A stretch of 64,000 nt of DNA from Emticicia sp. BO119 (GTDB lineage Bacteria > Bacteroidota > Bacteroidia > Cytophagales > Spirosomataceae): the NCBI RefSeq assembly GCF_013912375.1, contig NZ_JACETV010000009.1:186001-250000 (forward strand), in the 5' to 3' direction. Both the position numbers and the translations under genes were made by a program. Positions 45,917-54,978 of this stretch are shown piece after piece; positions within the stretch are counted from its first letter, which is position 1; every line of letters starts with the position of its first letter. The notes below the pieces were generated by a model. It saw only the letters and a program-made list of their open reading frames with translations. It searched no databases and was not told the origin of the DNA.

Positions 45917-45955
45917 CCAAAGGAATTCTGTTTTCATTCTTAAGGATTCCTTTGG
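45917..45955 (+). terminator. Hairpin after the DUF2911-DUF3347 gene
   Basis: CCAAAGGAAT (45917-45926) and ATTCCTTTGG (45946-45955) are perfect 10-base arms with a 19-base loop. It lies just after the stop codon and before the separate P-ATPase promoter, so it likely ends the upstream operon, though no long T-run follows. Confidence 0.5.
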
Positions 45956-45974
45956 TTCTCCTAAAAAACTCTAC

Positions 45975-45990
45975 CTGAAAATTATATAAA
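45975..45990 (+). promoter_or_regulatory. Copper-island motif copy upstream of copA
   Basis: CTGAAAATTATATAAA, identical to the copy at 39638. A -7 element TACCTTTG (46033-46040) begins about 42 bases downstream and the P-ATPase ATG is at 46062. Confidence 0.55.
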
Positions 45991-46061
45991 TCAATGCAAA
46001 CAGGCTATAAGCAGGTTTGTTCTCTTTCTCTATACCTTTGTTCTATCAAAATATTTAGACA

Positions 46062-48485
46062 ATGGATAAAAATAAAAATATTACTTTAGAGATACCTCTT
46101 GAAGGGGTGGAAAGTGAACATTGCGCCTTGATTGTAGATAAGGGTTTGAGCAAAGTTCAAGGTGTATTAAGCCATAAAGTTGAATTAAATAATAACAAGG
46201 CTGTCATTACTTCATCTCCTGATAACAGCATCCTTACAAATGCAGTCAAAGAAATAAGGGATTTAGGCTATGATGTAACCACCGTAAAAAAGAATCTCGC
46301 AGTTTCAAATATGACTTGCGCCAGTTGCGCCAGTAGTGTTCAGAGTATTCTTGAAAATCAGGAAGGAGTTATTAGTGCAAACGTCAATTATGCCAATGCA
46401 ACTGCACACATAGAGTATATCCCGACACTTGTAGATGCAAATCAGTTAAAAGCAGCATTGCAGTCTATAGGATATGACCTTTTAGTGGACGAAAGCGAGG
46501 AGGCGAAAGATGAATTGGAAAAAGCCAGAGAAAAAAACTTTGACTTATTAAAGAAAAAAACGCTTTGGTCGATTATTCTTTCAATCCCTGTTGTTGCTAT
46601 CGGCATGTTTTTTATGAGCATCCCATATAGCAATTATATTATGTGGGCATTATCTACCCCCGTTCTTTTTGTTTTTGGCAAGCAGTTTTTTGTAAATGCC
46701 TGGAAACAGGCTAAGCATCGTTCAGCTAATATGGACACGCTGGTTGCTTTAAGCACGGGTGTTGCTTATTTATTCAGTATATTCAATACCGTTAATCCTG
46801 AATACTGGCATGAAAAAGGATTACATGCCCACGTATATTTTGAAGCAGCAGCAGTAGTCATTTCTTTTATTCTATTAGGTAAATGGCTCGAAGAAAAGGC
46901 TAAAGGGAATACTTCATCCGCCCTGAAAAAATTGATGGGGCTACAACCCAAAACAGTTACTATTGTGCATGAAGGTGGGCATCAATTGCAGGTTCCTATT
47001 CATAGTATTAAAATTGGTGACATCATTCTCGTGAAGCCCGGTGAAAAAATAGCAGTAGATGGTGAAATCGTAAGCGGTGTTTCTTTTATAGACGAAAGTA
47101 TGTTAAGCGGAGAACCAATTCCCGTAGAAAAAGCAACAAAAGACAAGGTTTATGCGGGTACAATCAATCAGAAAGGGAGTTTTCAGTTTAAAGCCATCAA
47201 AGTTGGAAGTGATACTATTCTGGCGCAGATTATTAAGATGGTTCAAGAGGCACAAGGTAGTAAAGCTCCTGTACAAAAATTAGTTGATAAGATTGCAGGG
47301 ATATTCGTCCCAATTGTTATTCTTATTGCCATTATCACCTTTTTTACCTGGCTCATATTTGGTGGTGAAAATGGTCTGACACAAGGCTTATTAACAATGG
47401 TAACAGTTCTGGTAATTGCCTGTCCATGTGCTTTAGGTTTGGCTACTCCCACTGCGATCATGGCAGGAGTTGGAAAAGGCGCAGAAAATGGGATACTTAT
47501 TAAAGACGCTGAAAGCCTCGAATTAGCAACTAAAATAAAAGCGGTGGTCTTGGACAAAACAGGAACTATAACTGAAGGCAAGCCTGCTGTAACCAATATA
47601 TATTGGAAAAACGAAAATCAAACAAACAGTGTTGCGTTAGTTTCAATAGAAAAGCAGTCTGAGCATCCGTTAGCGGAAGCGGTGGTGAAATACTTTAAAG
47701 ACACTTTTCCTGCACCAGTACATCATTTTGAAAGCATTACTGGATTCGGTGCAAAAGCGATGGTAGCAGATGAGTTATATTTTGTAGGAAATGAGAACTT
47801 ACTTATCAACAAAAAGATAAAGATTGATGCTCAATTAAAAGCAAAGGCTGATCAATGGCTCGGGGAGGCAAAGACAGTTATTTGGTTTGCCAAGTCAGAT
47901 GAAGCGTTAGCAGTAATCGCTATTGAAGACCAAATAAAGAAAACGTCTATAGAAGCTATTAAGAACTTACAATCTCAGGGGATAAAAGTCTATATGCTTA
48001 CAGGGGATAATCCTAAAACTGCTGCATCCGTGGCTAAAATGGCCGGAATAACAGATTTCAAGGCAGAAGTATTGCCTTCTCAGAAGTCTGACTTCATTAA
48101 AGAGATACAGAAACAGGGAAATGTGGTCGCAATGGTAGGAGATGGCATCAATGACAGCAATGCGCTGGCTCAGGCAGATGTCAGCATTGCAATGGGAAAA
48201 GGGAGTGACATAGCAATGGATGTAGCGAAAATGACTATTATTTCATCTGACTTAACGAAAATTCCACAAGCTATTAAATTGTCGAAAATTACGACTTTGG
48301 CTATAAAGCAAAATCTGTTTTGGGCATTCATTTATAACCTTATTGGCATTCCCATCGCCGCTGGTGTTCTCTATCCCTTTAATGGTTATTTGCTCAATCC
48401 CATGATTGCGGGGGCAGCAATGGCCTTGAGTTCTATCTCTGTAGTAAGTAACAGTCTTAGACTCAGAAGTAAAAGTTTACAATGA
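46062..48485 (+). CDS. copA: Copper-translocating P-type ATPase
   Basis: 807 aa. An N-terminal HMA-like fold (about 8-75) has lost the CxxC and keeps only one Cys (SEHCALIV). The second HMA has MTCASC (C86, C89). P1B-ATPase motifs are present: SGEPIPVEK (TGES-type actuator), [14 protein letters not shown] (the CPC of Cu(I) pumps), [18 protein letters not shown] (HP motif), TGDNPKTA and [20 protein letters not shown]. It exports Cu(I) from the cytoplasm. Its own promoter carries the 16-bp motif, and a small chaperone gene follows. Confidence 0.93.
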   Translation: MDKNKNITLEIPLEGVESEHCALIVDKGLSKVQGVLSHKVELNNNKAVITSSPDNSILTNAVKEIRDLGYDVTTVKKNLAVSNMTCASCASSVQSILENQEGVISANVNYANATAHIEYIPTLVDANQLKAALQSIGYDLLVDESEEAKDELEKAREKNFDLLKKKTLWSIILSIPVVAIGMFFMSIPYSNYIMWALSTPVLFVFGKQFFVNAWKQAKHRSANMDTLVALSTGVAYLFSIFNTVNPEYWHEKGLHAHVYFEAAAVVISFILLGKWLEEKAKGNTSSALKKLMGLQPKTVTIVHEGGHQLQVPIHSIKIGDIILVKPGEKIAVDGEIVSGVSFIDESMLSGEPIPVEKATKDKVYAGTINQKGSFQFKAIKVGSDTILAQIIKMVQEAQGSKAPVQKLVDKIAGIFVPIVILIAIITFFTWLIFGGENGLTQGLLTMVTVLVIACPCALGLATPTAIMAGVGKGAENGILIKDAESLELATKIKAVVLDKTGTITEGKPAVTNIYWKNENQTNSVALVSIEKQSEHPLAEAVVKYFKDTFPAPVHHFESITGFGAKAMVADELYFVGNENLLINKKIKIDAQLKAKADQWLGEAKTVIWFAKSDEALAVIAIEDQIKKTSIEAIKNLQSQGIKVYMLTGDNPKTAASVAKMAGITDFKAEVLPSQKSDFIKEIQKQGNVVAMVGDGINDSNALAQADVSIAMGKGSDIAMDVAKMTIISSDLTKIPQAIKLSKITTLAIKQNLFWAFIYNLIGIPIAAGVLYPFNGYLLNPMIAGAAMALSSISVVSNSLRLRSKSLQ

Positions 48486-48521
48486 ATATCAAATAACACA
48501 ATATAAATTAAATTTAGAAAA

Positions 48522-48734
48522 ATGGAAAATCAAGCATTCAAAACAAATATTAATTGTAGTGGCTGTGTTGCAAGGGTAACAAATAAACTGAATGAAACTG
48601 TAGGGAAAGATAATTGGCAGGTAAACACTGAAAATCCGGATAAGATACTGACCATTACTCATTCAGATGTTCCAACTGAAAACGTAATCGAGGCGGTAAA
48701 AAGCGCAGGTTTTAAAATTGAAGCGATAAATTAA
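48522..48734 (+). CDS. HMA-domain copper chaperone
   Basis: 70 aa, a stand-alone heavy-metal-associated domain with NCSGCVARV (CxxC at about residues 11-14) and the C-terminal AGFKIEAI beta strand. No signal peptide, so it is cytosolic. It should deliver Cu(I) to the P-ATPase encoded 36 bases upstream, as CopZ/Atx1 proteins do. Confidence 0.88.
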   Translation: MENQAFKTNINCSGCVARVTNKLNETVGKDNWQVNTENPDKILTITHSDVPTENVIEAVKSAGFKIEAIN

Positions 48735-48788
48735 ATCTTCAAATAAGATTTACCAAGCAAATAATCAAACATTATAACTAATTAAACA

Positions 48789-49255
48789 ATGAAAAATGTA
48801 ATCTTAACACTCTCCCTCATTTTGATTTCAATGATGAGCGTATTGGGCCAGAAATCAACTAATTTAATCCCTAAAGTTGATTCAAAAGGTCATATTTATT
48901 ATGAAAGAAAACATATTGGTACTTTAACTTCAGACGGAAGCTTAGACCATACCGGAAAGGCCATTACCAAAGTAGATGCTAACGGCAATATTAAGGATAA
49001 TACTGGTAAAGTAGTTGGTAAAGCTCCGAAAAATGGCACGTTCGTTTATTATATTAATGGAACTGAGGAAAATTATACCGTTGGTAAAGAGTTGGTAAAG
49101 CATCTCACACAGGAATGTGCGAAGTAAAAAATGCAAAAGGAGAAATAGTGATGTTGCTACACGATAATTACAAACAGCAGGCAGCCTGTGCTGTACATTG
49201 CTTGTATGAAAATCACTGTATGCCTGCTGATAGAATGGCAGGGCATAAACATTAA
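48789..49255 (+). pseudogene. Secreted repeat protein, frame-shifted by an 11-bp tandem duplication
   Basis: The first frame (48789-49127, 112 aa) has a signal peptide (SVLGQ) and repeats of the kind GHIYYERKHIGTLTSDGSLDHTGKAITKVDANGNIKD. It ends abnormally as ELVKHLTQECAK. GTTGGTAAAG occurs twice, at 49080-49089 and 49091-49100, an 11-base tandem duplication. Removing one unit restores a longer reading frame TVGKASHTGMCEVKNAKGEI..., which continues with QQAACAVHCLYENHCMP to a stop at 49253-49255. The lost tail has the Cys/His residues. The function of the family is unknown to me. Confidence 0.7.
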
Positions 49256-49306
49256 ATATGAATCATTATTAAACAGAGGTAATATAAGGTTATCTCTGTT
49301 GTGCTT

Positions 49307-49957
49307 ATGAAGAAGAAAGAATTTATCCCTGCATTAGGCTACGATTTTCTGACAGCTTATTATGATTTAGTTGTCAAGCTGACTATGCCTGAAAAAAAGT
49401 TCAGGTCAATTTTGGTAAAAGAAATAAACCCCATGCCAAATGAAAAAATCCTGGAGTTTGGTTTTGGAACAGGTCAGAATTTACTGCTCGTAAAAAAACT
49501 TTGCAAAAATGTAGATTTGAAAGGCGTTGATATTGATTCTAAAGTAAAACAAATCGCTCAATTTAAGTTAGAAAAAAATGCAGTAGAAGCACAATTAGAC
49601 TTATACGATGGAGAAGCATTACCTTATAAGGATGCGTGTTTTGACAAAGTTTATAGTTGTCTTGTCTTTCATCAATTAACTCAGGAAAACAAATTAAAAT
49701 GTTTAAATGAGATTTTTAGAGTCCTAAAGCCAAACGGTACGTTAATTATTACTGACTGGGGAAAAGCTGCCAATTCTATTATGCGAATAACCTTTGCCTT
49801 GGTACAAATATTGGATGGATTTAAAACGACCAATGATAATGTTAAAGGAAACATGCCTTTATTTATAAAAGAAGCAGGGTTCGATAATTTAGCAATTCCA
49901 ATATCTCTAAATACTCTCATTGGTACGCTGTCTTATTTTATCTTTCACAAAAAGTGA
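49307..49957 (+). CDS. Class I SAM-dependent methyltransferase
   Basis: 216 aa from ATG 49307; a GTG at 49301 is the alternative. The SAM-binding motif is ILEFGFGTGQNLLLVK (about residues 47-62), with VDIDSK as motif II and FDKVYSCLVFHQL as the post-motif. UbiE/Methyltransf_11-like. The substrate is unknown. It is located inside the copper island, where similar methyltransferases are sometimes found; the link to copper is not clear. Confidence 0.85.
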   Translation: MKKKEFIPALGYDFLTAYYDLVVKLTMPEKKFRSILVKEINPMPNEKILEFGFGTGQNLLLVKKLCKNVDLKGVDIDSKVKQIAQFKLEKNAVEAQLDLYDGEALPYKDACFDKVYSCLVFHQLTQENKLKCLNEIFRVLKPNGTLIITDWGKAANSIMRITFALVQILDGFKTTNDNVKGNMPLFIKEAGFDNLAIPISLNTLIGTLSYFIFHKK

Positions 49958-50051
49958 AAAGGTATTTTTATTCTCAAAACATGGATTACTAATATCTATA
50001 TTTTTGGCACTATGCAGGGGTATTTCTTTTAATCTGAAAAATTTGGAATAA

Positions 50052-50795
50052 ATGGCAAAAAGCAAACATTATTATATCCGAAAATCTCATAGATATTTAG
50101 GCATTATCCTAGGTATCCAATTCCTTTTTTGGACATTAGGTGGATTATATTTTAGTTGGTCTGATATGGATGAAATTCATGGGGATCATCATAAAACCAG
50201 TATTCACCCTATTAGTGGCGACATTCCATTGGCAAACCTTTCTGATATTCTGCAAAAAGTTAAAATAAATGATACTGTTAGCTATATTCTGGATATTCGT
50301 TTGATTCAGATTTTAGGTGAGCCGTTCTATCAAATCTCATATTCAAAAGAGCATGACAGCCCGAAGAGGATAAAATTAGCTCATGCTATTTCTGGAAAAC
50401 TACGTGCCGAGCTTTCTGAGAAAGAAGCATCCAAGGTTGCTCAATTGAGTTTCGCGGATAAAGCCAAAATAAAATCAACTCAATACTTAACGACTGTTGA
50501 CAATCATCACGAATATCGGGGCCAACCTCTCCCAGCCTATGCCATCACATTTGAGCATCCTTCAAATACCACTGTTTATGTGAGTACCGAATTAGGCACA
50601 GTCCAGAAATTCAGAAATCATAAATGGCGTATTTTCGATTTTTTATGGATGTTACATACAATGGATTATCAGGGTCGTGATAATATTTCTAACTGGCTGT
50701 TAAAAGCTTTTTCAATTTTTGGATTATTCACTATCCTTTCAGGATTTATATTGTTTTTTATAAGTACCAAGAGAACAAAAAAGCTATTGGGCTAG
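50052..50795 (+). CDS. PepSY-domain membrane protein
   Basis: 247 aa with two membrane helices: about 14-33 (YLGIILGIQFLFWTLGGLYF) and about 216-240 (FSIFGLFTILSGFILFFIS), framing a periplasmic PepSY region (about 35-200). This is the short PepSY_TM type, annotated as iron-regulated or PiuB-like. It precedes the multicopper oxidase and may assist metal reduction or transfer at the inner membrane; the exact activity is unknown. Confidence 0.82.
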   Translation: MAKSKHYYIRKSHRYLGIILGIQFLFWTLGGLYFSWSDMDEIHGDHHKTSIHPISGDIPLANLSDILQKVKINDTVSYILDIRLIQILGEPFYQISYSKEHDSPKRIKLAHAISGKLRAELSEKEASKVAQLSFADKAKIKSTQYLTTVDNHHEYRGQPLPAYAITFEHPSNTTVYVSTELGTVQKFRNHKWRIFDFLWMLHTMDYQGRDNISNWLLKAFSIFGLFTILSGFILFFISTKRTKKLLG

Positions 50796-50934
50796 TAATC
50801 TGTTTTCGTTTCTTTTTTTGATTATATATATTCTAAAAATTAGTATGATAGAAACATTAAAAAATATTACAATAGAGTATTACATTTCTGGAAAGGTAAG
50901 TGTTGAGATTCATTTCTCACATTACTCAGGTAAA

Positions 50935-53235
50935 ATGAAATACTTTTTAATATGTGCTTTTCTATTTATCTCAGGTTCACTTTTTGCACAGCACGAAAAT
51001 CATAACATCTCTATACCTAATAAGGTTATTACTGTACCTAAGGCAAGAGAAGACAAAAACATTCAAAAGGCAAACAATACAGCCCAAACAGTAAGGTATG
51101 ACCTGTACATCCGTGATTCCCTTGTAAATTATTCGGGTAAACAGAAAAGGGCTATAGCTGTAAATGGGCAAATCCCAATGCCTACATTGACTTTTACCGA
51201 AGGTGATACAGCCGAAATATATGTACATAATGAACTTAATGAAATGACCTCTTTACACTGGCACGGGGTATTCCTGCCAAATAAAGAAGATGGTGTCCCT
51301 TATCTTACTCAAATGCCCATAAAGCCTAAAACAACTTATCTATACAAGTTTCCTATAATTCAAAATGGTACACATTGGTACCATAGTCATTCAGGCTTAC
51401 AAGAGCAAATAGGTATGTATGGCAGTTTTGTTATGAACAAACGTCCTGATGACCCAACATTTAGAAAAGGAATAGACGACTTACCCACAGTCCCAATTAT
51501 TTTGAGCGAATGGACAGATTATAAGCCAGAAAATGTTCATAGAATGCTGCATAATGCGACCGATTGGTTTGCTATCAAGAAGGGGACTACTCAAAGTTAT
51601 GGCGAGGCAATCAATCAAGGATACTTTGGAGTAAAACTTAAAAATGAGTGGAAACGCATGAATGCGATGGATGTAAGCGATGTTTATTACGATAAGTTCC
51701 TAATAAATGGCAAGAATGAAAATACTCTTTCACAGTTTAAAGGAGGAGATAAAGTCCGTTTAAGAGTATCTAATGGCGGAGCCTCTACCTATTTCTGGCT
51801 TAAATATGCAGGTGGGAGAATTACAGTTGTTGCCAGTGATGGTAATGATGTTGAGCCTGTTGAGGTCGACAGATTGATTATCGCTGTTTCTGAAACGTAT
51901 GATATTATTGTTACCATTCCCGAGAATGGCATGAGCTATGAGTTTTTAGCAACTGCTGAAGATCGGACTAAATCCACATCACTGTGGATAGGTGAAGGTA
52001 TGAAGATGAAAACGCAGCCCATGCCTAAACTGAAATATTTTGAAGGTATGAAAATGATGAATGATATGATGAATATGGACGGAAGTATGGATGATATGGG
52101 CATGAGTATGAGCTTGAACCAGATGGATATGAATGCTGTCATGTATCCGGAAATAACAGGTAGCAATACGAAAGAAATGAATATGGCTGATATGAGTCAT
52201 CAATCACATCAACAGCCAGGCAATATAGTTACACTTAATTACGCCATGCTCAAATCACCTGTAAAAACTTCATTACCTGTCGGAAATTCTAGAATATTAA
52301 AATTTGAATTAAGCGGAAATATGAATCGTTACGTTTGGAGTCTGGATAACAAAGTCGTTTCTGAAGCAGACAAAATATTGATAAAGAAAGGTGAAAACGT
52401 AAAACTGATTCTTTCTAACGGCTCTATGATGCGTCACCCTATGCACTTACATGGGCATGACTTCAGAGTTATCAATGGGCAGGGAAAATATGCTCCTCTT
52501 AAAAATATTATTGATATTATGCCGATGGAAACCGATACACTAGAGTTTAATGCGAATGTCGAGGGAGATTGGTTTTTTCACTGCCATATTCTCTATCACA
52601 TGATGAGTGGCATGGGGCGCGTTTTTACCTATGAAAACCAAGCGCCAAATCCACTCATAGAAAATCCTAAACTGGCACGCAGAAAGTTAAACTCTGACGA
52701 TCGACGATTTCATTTTATGGCCGAAAATGATTTTGCCACTAATGGAAACGATGGGATGATAATGCTCCAGAACACCCGCTGGAGCATTGGTACAGAATGG
52801 AGATTAGGTTACAACAATATGCATGGCTACGAAACCGAAACACATATTGGTCGTTATATAGGCAAAATGCAATGGTTTATGCCTTTTATAGGTTTTGATT
52901 GGAGATATAGGAAATTTGGAATCAATGAAGTTGAGCGGAATATTTTTAAACAATCTAATACAAAGGATAACCGTAGTCTTTTGAGCCTTGGCTTTAACTA
53001 TACATTACCCATGCTGATACACTTTCAATCCGAAGTATTTACTGATGGGAATGTACGCTTGCAATTATCGAGAGAAGATATTGCATTAGGGAAAAGATTA
53101 AGAGGCATGTTTATGATAAACACCGATAAGGAGTTTATGGGAGGCTTTGATTATATTGCAACAAGAAATATTAGAGCCAGAATTCACTATGATAGTGATA
53201 TGGGTCTCGGTTTGGGTGTAGTTTTTAATTATTAA
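50935..53235 (+). CDS. Multicopper oxidase with Met-rich insert and CopB-like C-terminus
   Basis: 766 aa from ATG 50935, chosen for its signal peptide (SGSLFAQ). Copper ligand motifs are all present: HWHGVFLPN, HWYHSHSG, HPMHLHGHDF and HCHILYHMMSGM. A Met-rich segment (about 350-415, GMKMMNDMMNMDGSMDDMGMSM) suits Cu(I) binding as in CopA/CueO. The last 130 residues (TRWSIGTEWRLGYNN to GLGLGVVFNY) form barrel-like strands reminiscent of the outer-membrane protein CopB, so the protein looks like a CopA-CopB type fusion. It would oxidise Cu(I) in the periplasm. Confidence 0.88.
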   Translation: MKYFLICAFLFISGSLFAQHENHNISIPNKVITVPKAREDKNIQKANNTAQTVRYDLYIRDSLVNYSGKQKRAIAVNGQIPMPTLTFTEGDTAEIYVHNELNEMTSLHWHGVFLPNKEDGVPYLTQMPIKPKTTYLYKFPIIQNGTHWYHSHSGLQEQIGMYGSFVMNKRPDDPTFRKGIDDLPTVPIILSEWTDYKPENVHRMLHNATDWFAIKKGTTQSYGEAINQGYFGVKLKNEWKRMNAMDVSDVYYDKFLINGKNENTLSQFKGGDKVRLRVSNGGASTYFWLKYAGGRITVVASDGNDVEPVEVDRLIIAVSETYDIIVTIPENGMSYEFLATAEDRTKSTSLWIGEGMKMKTQPMPKLKYFEGMKMMNDMMNMDGSMDDMGMSMSLNQMDMNAVMYPEITGSNTKEMNMADMSHQSHQQPGNIVTLNYAMLKSPVKTSLPVGNSRILKFELSGNMNRYVWSLDNKVVSEADKILIKKGENVKLILSNGSMMRHPMHLHGHDFRVINGQGKYAPLKNIIDIMPMETDTLEFNANVEGDWFFHCHILYHMMSGMGRVFTYENQAPNPLIENPKLARRKLNSDDRRFHFMAENDFATNGNDGMIMLQNTRWSIGTEWRLGYNNMHGYETETHIGRYIGKMQWFMPFIGFDWRYRKFGINEVERNIFKQSNTKDNRSLLSLGFNYTLPMLIHFQSEVFTDGNVRLQLSREDIALGKRLRGMFMINTDKEFMGGFDYIATRNIRARIHYDSDMGLGLGVVFNY

Positions 53236-53410
53236 TCATTAGTCCCTTTTATCTGTATAGAAACTAATAATCTCTTTATGAGACTATAAATAAGCCAATA
53301 TATCATCACAATATTGCCAATAACTAATGAGATATTCGTTATTCCTAAAAAAACTATTAATTAAATCTTTAGAATTGGGTAATTATCCGACATCTTAATA
53401 AACCTGATAA

Positions 53411-53438
53411 TTTATTGGTACACGGGTTGGTACACTGC
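53411..53438 (+). repeat. 28-bp direct repeat, copy 1 (arm-type site candidate)
   Basis: It begins TTTATTGGTACACGG and ends GGTACACTGC. It is identical to the copy at 53654-53681. Within it GGTACAC occurs twice, 12 bases apart, as for paired integrase arm-binding sites. This copy lies on the copper-island side of the tRNA core. Confidence 0.7.
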
Positions 53439-53493
53439 AAAGGGCTATCTTTAATATGGTAAAACTTCATATTATATAAGCTATTGAAAATAA

Positions 53494-53537
53494 TGGTGGG
53501 CGTAACAAGGATTGAACTTGTGACCTCTTCCATGTCA
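53494..53537 (-). mobile_element. tRNA-Val(GAC) 3' half, candidate att core
   Basis: On the minus strand: anticodon loop TTGACAT, then GGAAG, a T-arm (ACAAG TTCAATC CTTGT), acceptor 3' strand TACGCCC, discriminator A and an encoded CCA. The 5' half is missing; bases before the loop do not form the matching stem. A CCA tail encoded in the gene is unusual next to the tRNA-Met remnant, which lacks one. Confidence 0.7.
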
Positions 53538-53653
53538 AAAATGAAGTCTGTTGAGTAGTATGGTAAAATAGTGTTTGTCTGGTATTTAAAAATACTTGGT
53601 TTTACTGCATTTCCTCTCTAATATGGTTTAGTAAAATTTAACCCAATCAGCGT

Positions 53654-53681
53654 TTTATTGGTACACGGGTTGGTACACTGC
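53654..53681 (+). repeat. 28-bp direct repeat, copy 2 (arm-type site candidate)
   Basis: Identical to the repeat at 53411-53438. Its end runs into CGAGGAGACATA, where GAGGAG is the ribosome site of the integrase starting at 53693. Confidence 0.7.
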
Positions 53682-53692
53682 GAGGAGACATA

Positions 53693-54967
53693 ATGCCCAA
53701 AAACACATTGCACCTTTTATCTGCTTTGCAAATTGAGCGTTTATCTCATTCAGACAATGATAAGATGTTTAATGATGGCGGAGGGCTTTATCTCTTTGTC
53801 CGTCACTATGGAGAGAAAGAATGGATTTTTCGGTACACCTCTCCGATTACCAAACAACGCCGTAAACAGTCTTTGGGGTCTTTTAGAGACACTAATTTAA
53901 AGCAAGCAAGAGTTTTAGCTTCTCAAAAACGTACCTTGCTTGAATCTGGCCTTGATCCTTTAATTGAAGCAGATAAACAACTCCAAAAGGAAACAAAAGA
54001 ATTAGCTAAAAGAAAAAGGCTGCAAGGAAATACCGTCAGAAATGTATTTCAAGCATGGAAACAAAATGAATTGCAGAACAGGAAAGACAATGGCAAAGAA
54101 ATCAAACGGGCCTTTGAGAAAGATGTCTTTGCCGTTATTGGTGATTTACCTATCAATGAAGTAACCAGACAAGAGATAAGAAGTATTTTAGAACGTCTGA
54201 CTAAACGAAAATCCAAAAGCATGGCGAACCGACTGCTTGCTAATCTCAAACAGTTTTTTGGTTATGCTGAGGATGAAGAATTAATCAATCTTGATCCAAC
54301 CAGACGTTTGACCAAAGAACGAGTCGGAGGCAAGGAAAAATCACGCAAAAGGTATTTAGAGGAACAAGAACTGACTCTATTAAAAGAGTTATTGCCTCAA
54401 TCAGGTTTAAGAACAGAGTATGAAGCCTTAATTTGGTTTCTACTATCTACAGGATGCCGGGTCAATGAAGCCTTACGTGCTAAATGGGAACATTTTGATA
54501 TATCCAGAAGAATGTTTGTCATTCCTGCTGAACATGCCAAGAATACCTTGAAACATAATATCTATCTGTCAAGGTTTGCTTTGAAACAGTTAATTATTCT
54601 GAAAAAAACAAGAACAACCCAATACCTTGTTCCTAATCGCAAATCAGATGGGCCGATTACCCGTCAGGTATTGACCAAACAGGTTACGGATAGGCAACAA
54701 GAACCCTCTGAAAAAAACAGGGTACATAACCCACAGGCATTGGTACTACCGAAAGGTCGTTGGGTCATTCATGATCTCAGACGTACTGCCGGAACTATTA
54801 TGCAGGAATTGGGGATTATGCCGCATATTATCAAGAAATGTCTCAACCAAAAAATTGAAGATAAAATCATTGAAACCTATCAACGTGCCTCCCTCATTTA
54901 TGAACAGAAAGAAGCCTTTGAAAAATTAGGGCAATATTTATTGGCTATTGGGCAAAAGAAAAAGTAG
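53693..54967 (+). CDS. Tyrosine integrase with DUF4102 arm domain (P4-type)
   Basis: 424 aa. The N-terminal DUF4102 domain is seen in DNDKMFNDGGGLYLFVRHYGEKEWIFRYTSPITKQRRKQSLG (about 19-60). A core-binding domain follows, then the catalytic domain with Arg in STGCRVNEALRAKW and HDLRRTAGTIMQELG, and Tyr in IETYQRAS. The position that is usually the second His appears as Gln in CLNQK. The start has a GAGGAG site. It would act on the tRNA-Val site immediately upstream. Confidence 0.92.
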   Translation: MPKNTLHLLSALQIERLSHSDNDKMFNDGGGLYLFVRHYGEKEWIFRYTSPITKQRRKQSLGSFRDTNLKQARVLASQKRTLLESGLDPLIEADKQLQKETKELAKRKRLQGNTVRNVFQAWKQNELQNRKDNGKEIKRAFEKDVFAVIGDLPINEVTRQEIRSILERLTKRKSKSMANRLLANLKQFFGYAEDEELINLDPTRRLTKERVGGKEKSRKRYLEEQELTLLKELLPQSGLRTEYEALIWFLLSTGCRVNEALRAKWEHFDISRRMFVIPAEHAKNTLKHNIYLSRFALKQLIILKKTRTTQYLVPNRKSDGPITRQVLTKQVTDRQQEPSEKNRVHNPQALVLPKGRWVIHDLRRTAGTIMQELGIMPHIIKKCLNQKIEDKIIETYQRASLIYEQKEAFEKLGQYLLAIGQKKK

Positions 54968-54978
54968 TAAGCGGCGAG

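Larger units (their letters stand above)
53236..53692. mobile_element. Attachment region of the second integrative element
   Basis: This gap of more than 450 bases holds two exact 28-bp direct repeats (53411-53438 and 53654-53681), each with an internal pair GGTACAC...GGTACAC, and between them a tRNA 3' half (53494-53537). TATGGTaaaa-like short repeats also occur on both sides of the core. This is the expected build of a tyrosine-integrase attachment site with arm-type sites on both sides. The integrase gene follows 12 bases after the second repeat. Confidence 0.65.

Noticed and set aside
51936-52203. Antisense reading frames inside the multicopper oxidase gene
   Set aside because: They are the reverse of the Met/Asp-rich insert, giving His/Ile-rich low-complexity products with no start signals.
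53494-53560. An intact tRNA-Val gene
   Set aside because: The sequence before the anticodon loop does not pair with the 3' half, so it is a remnant or attachment core.
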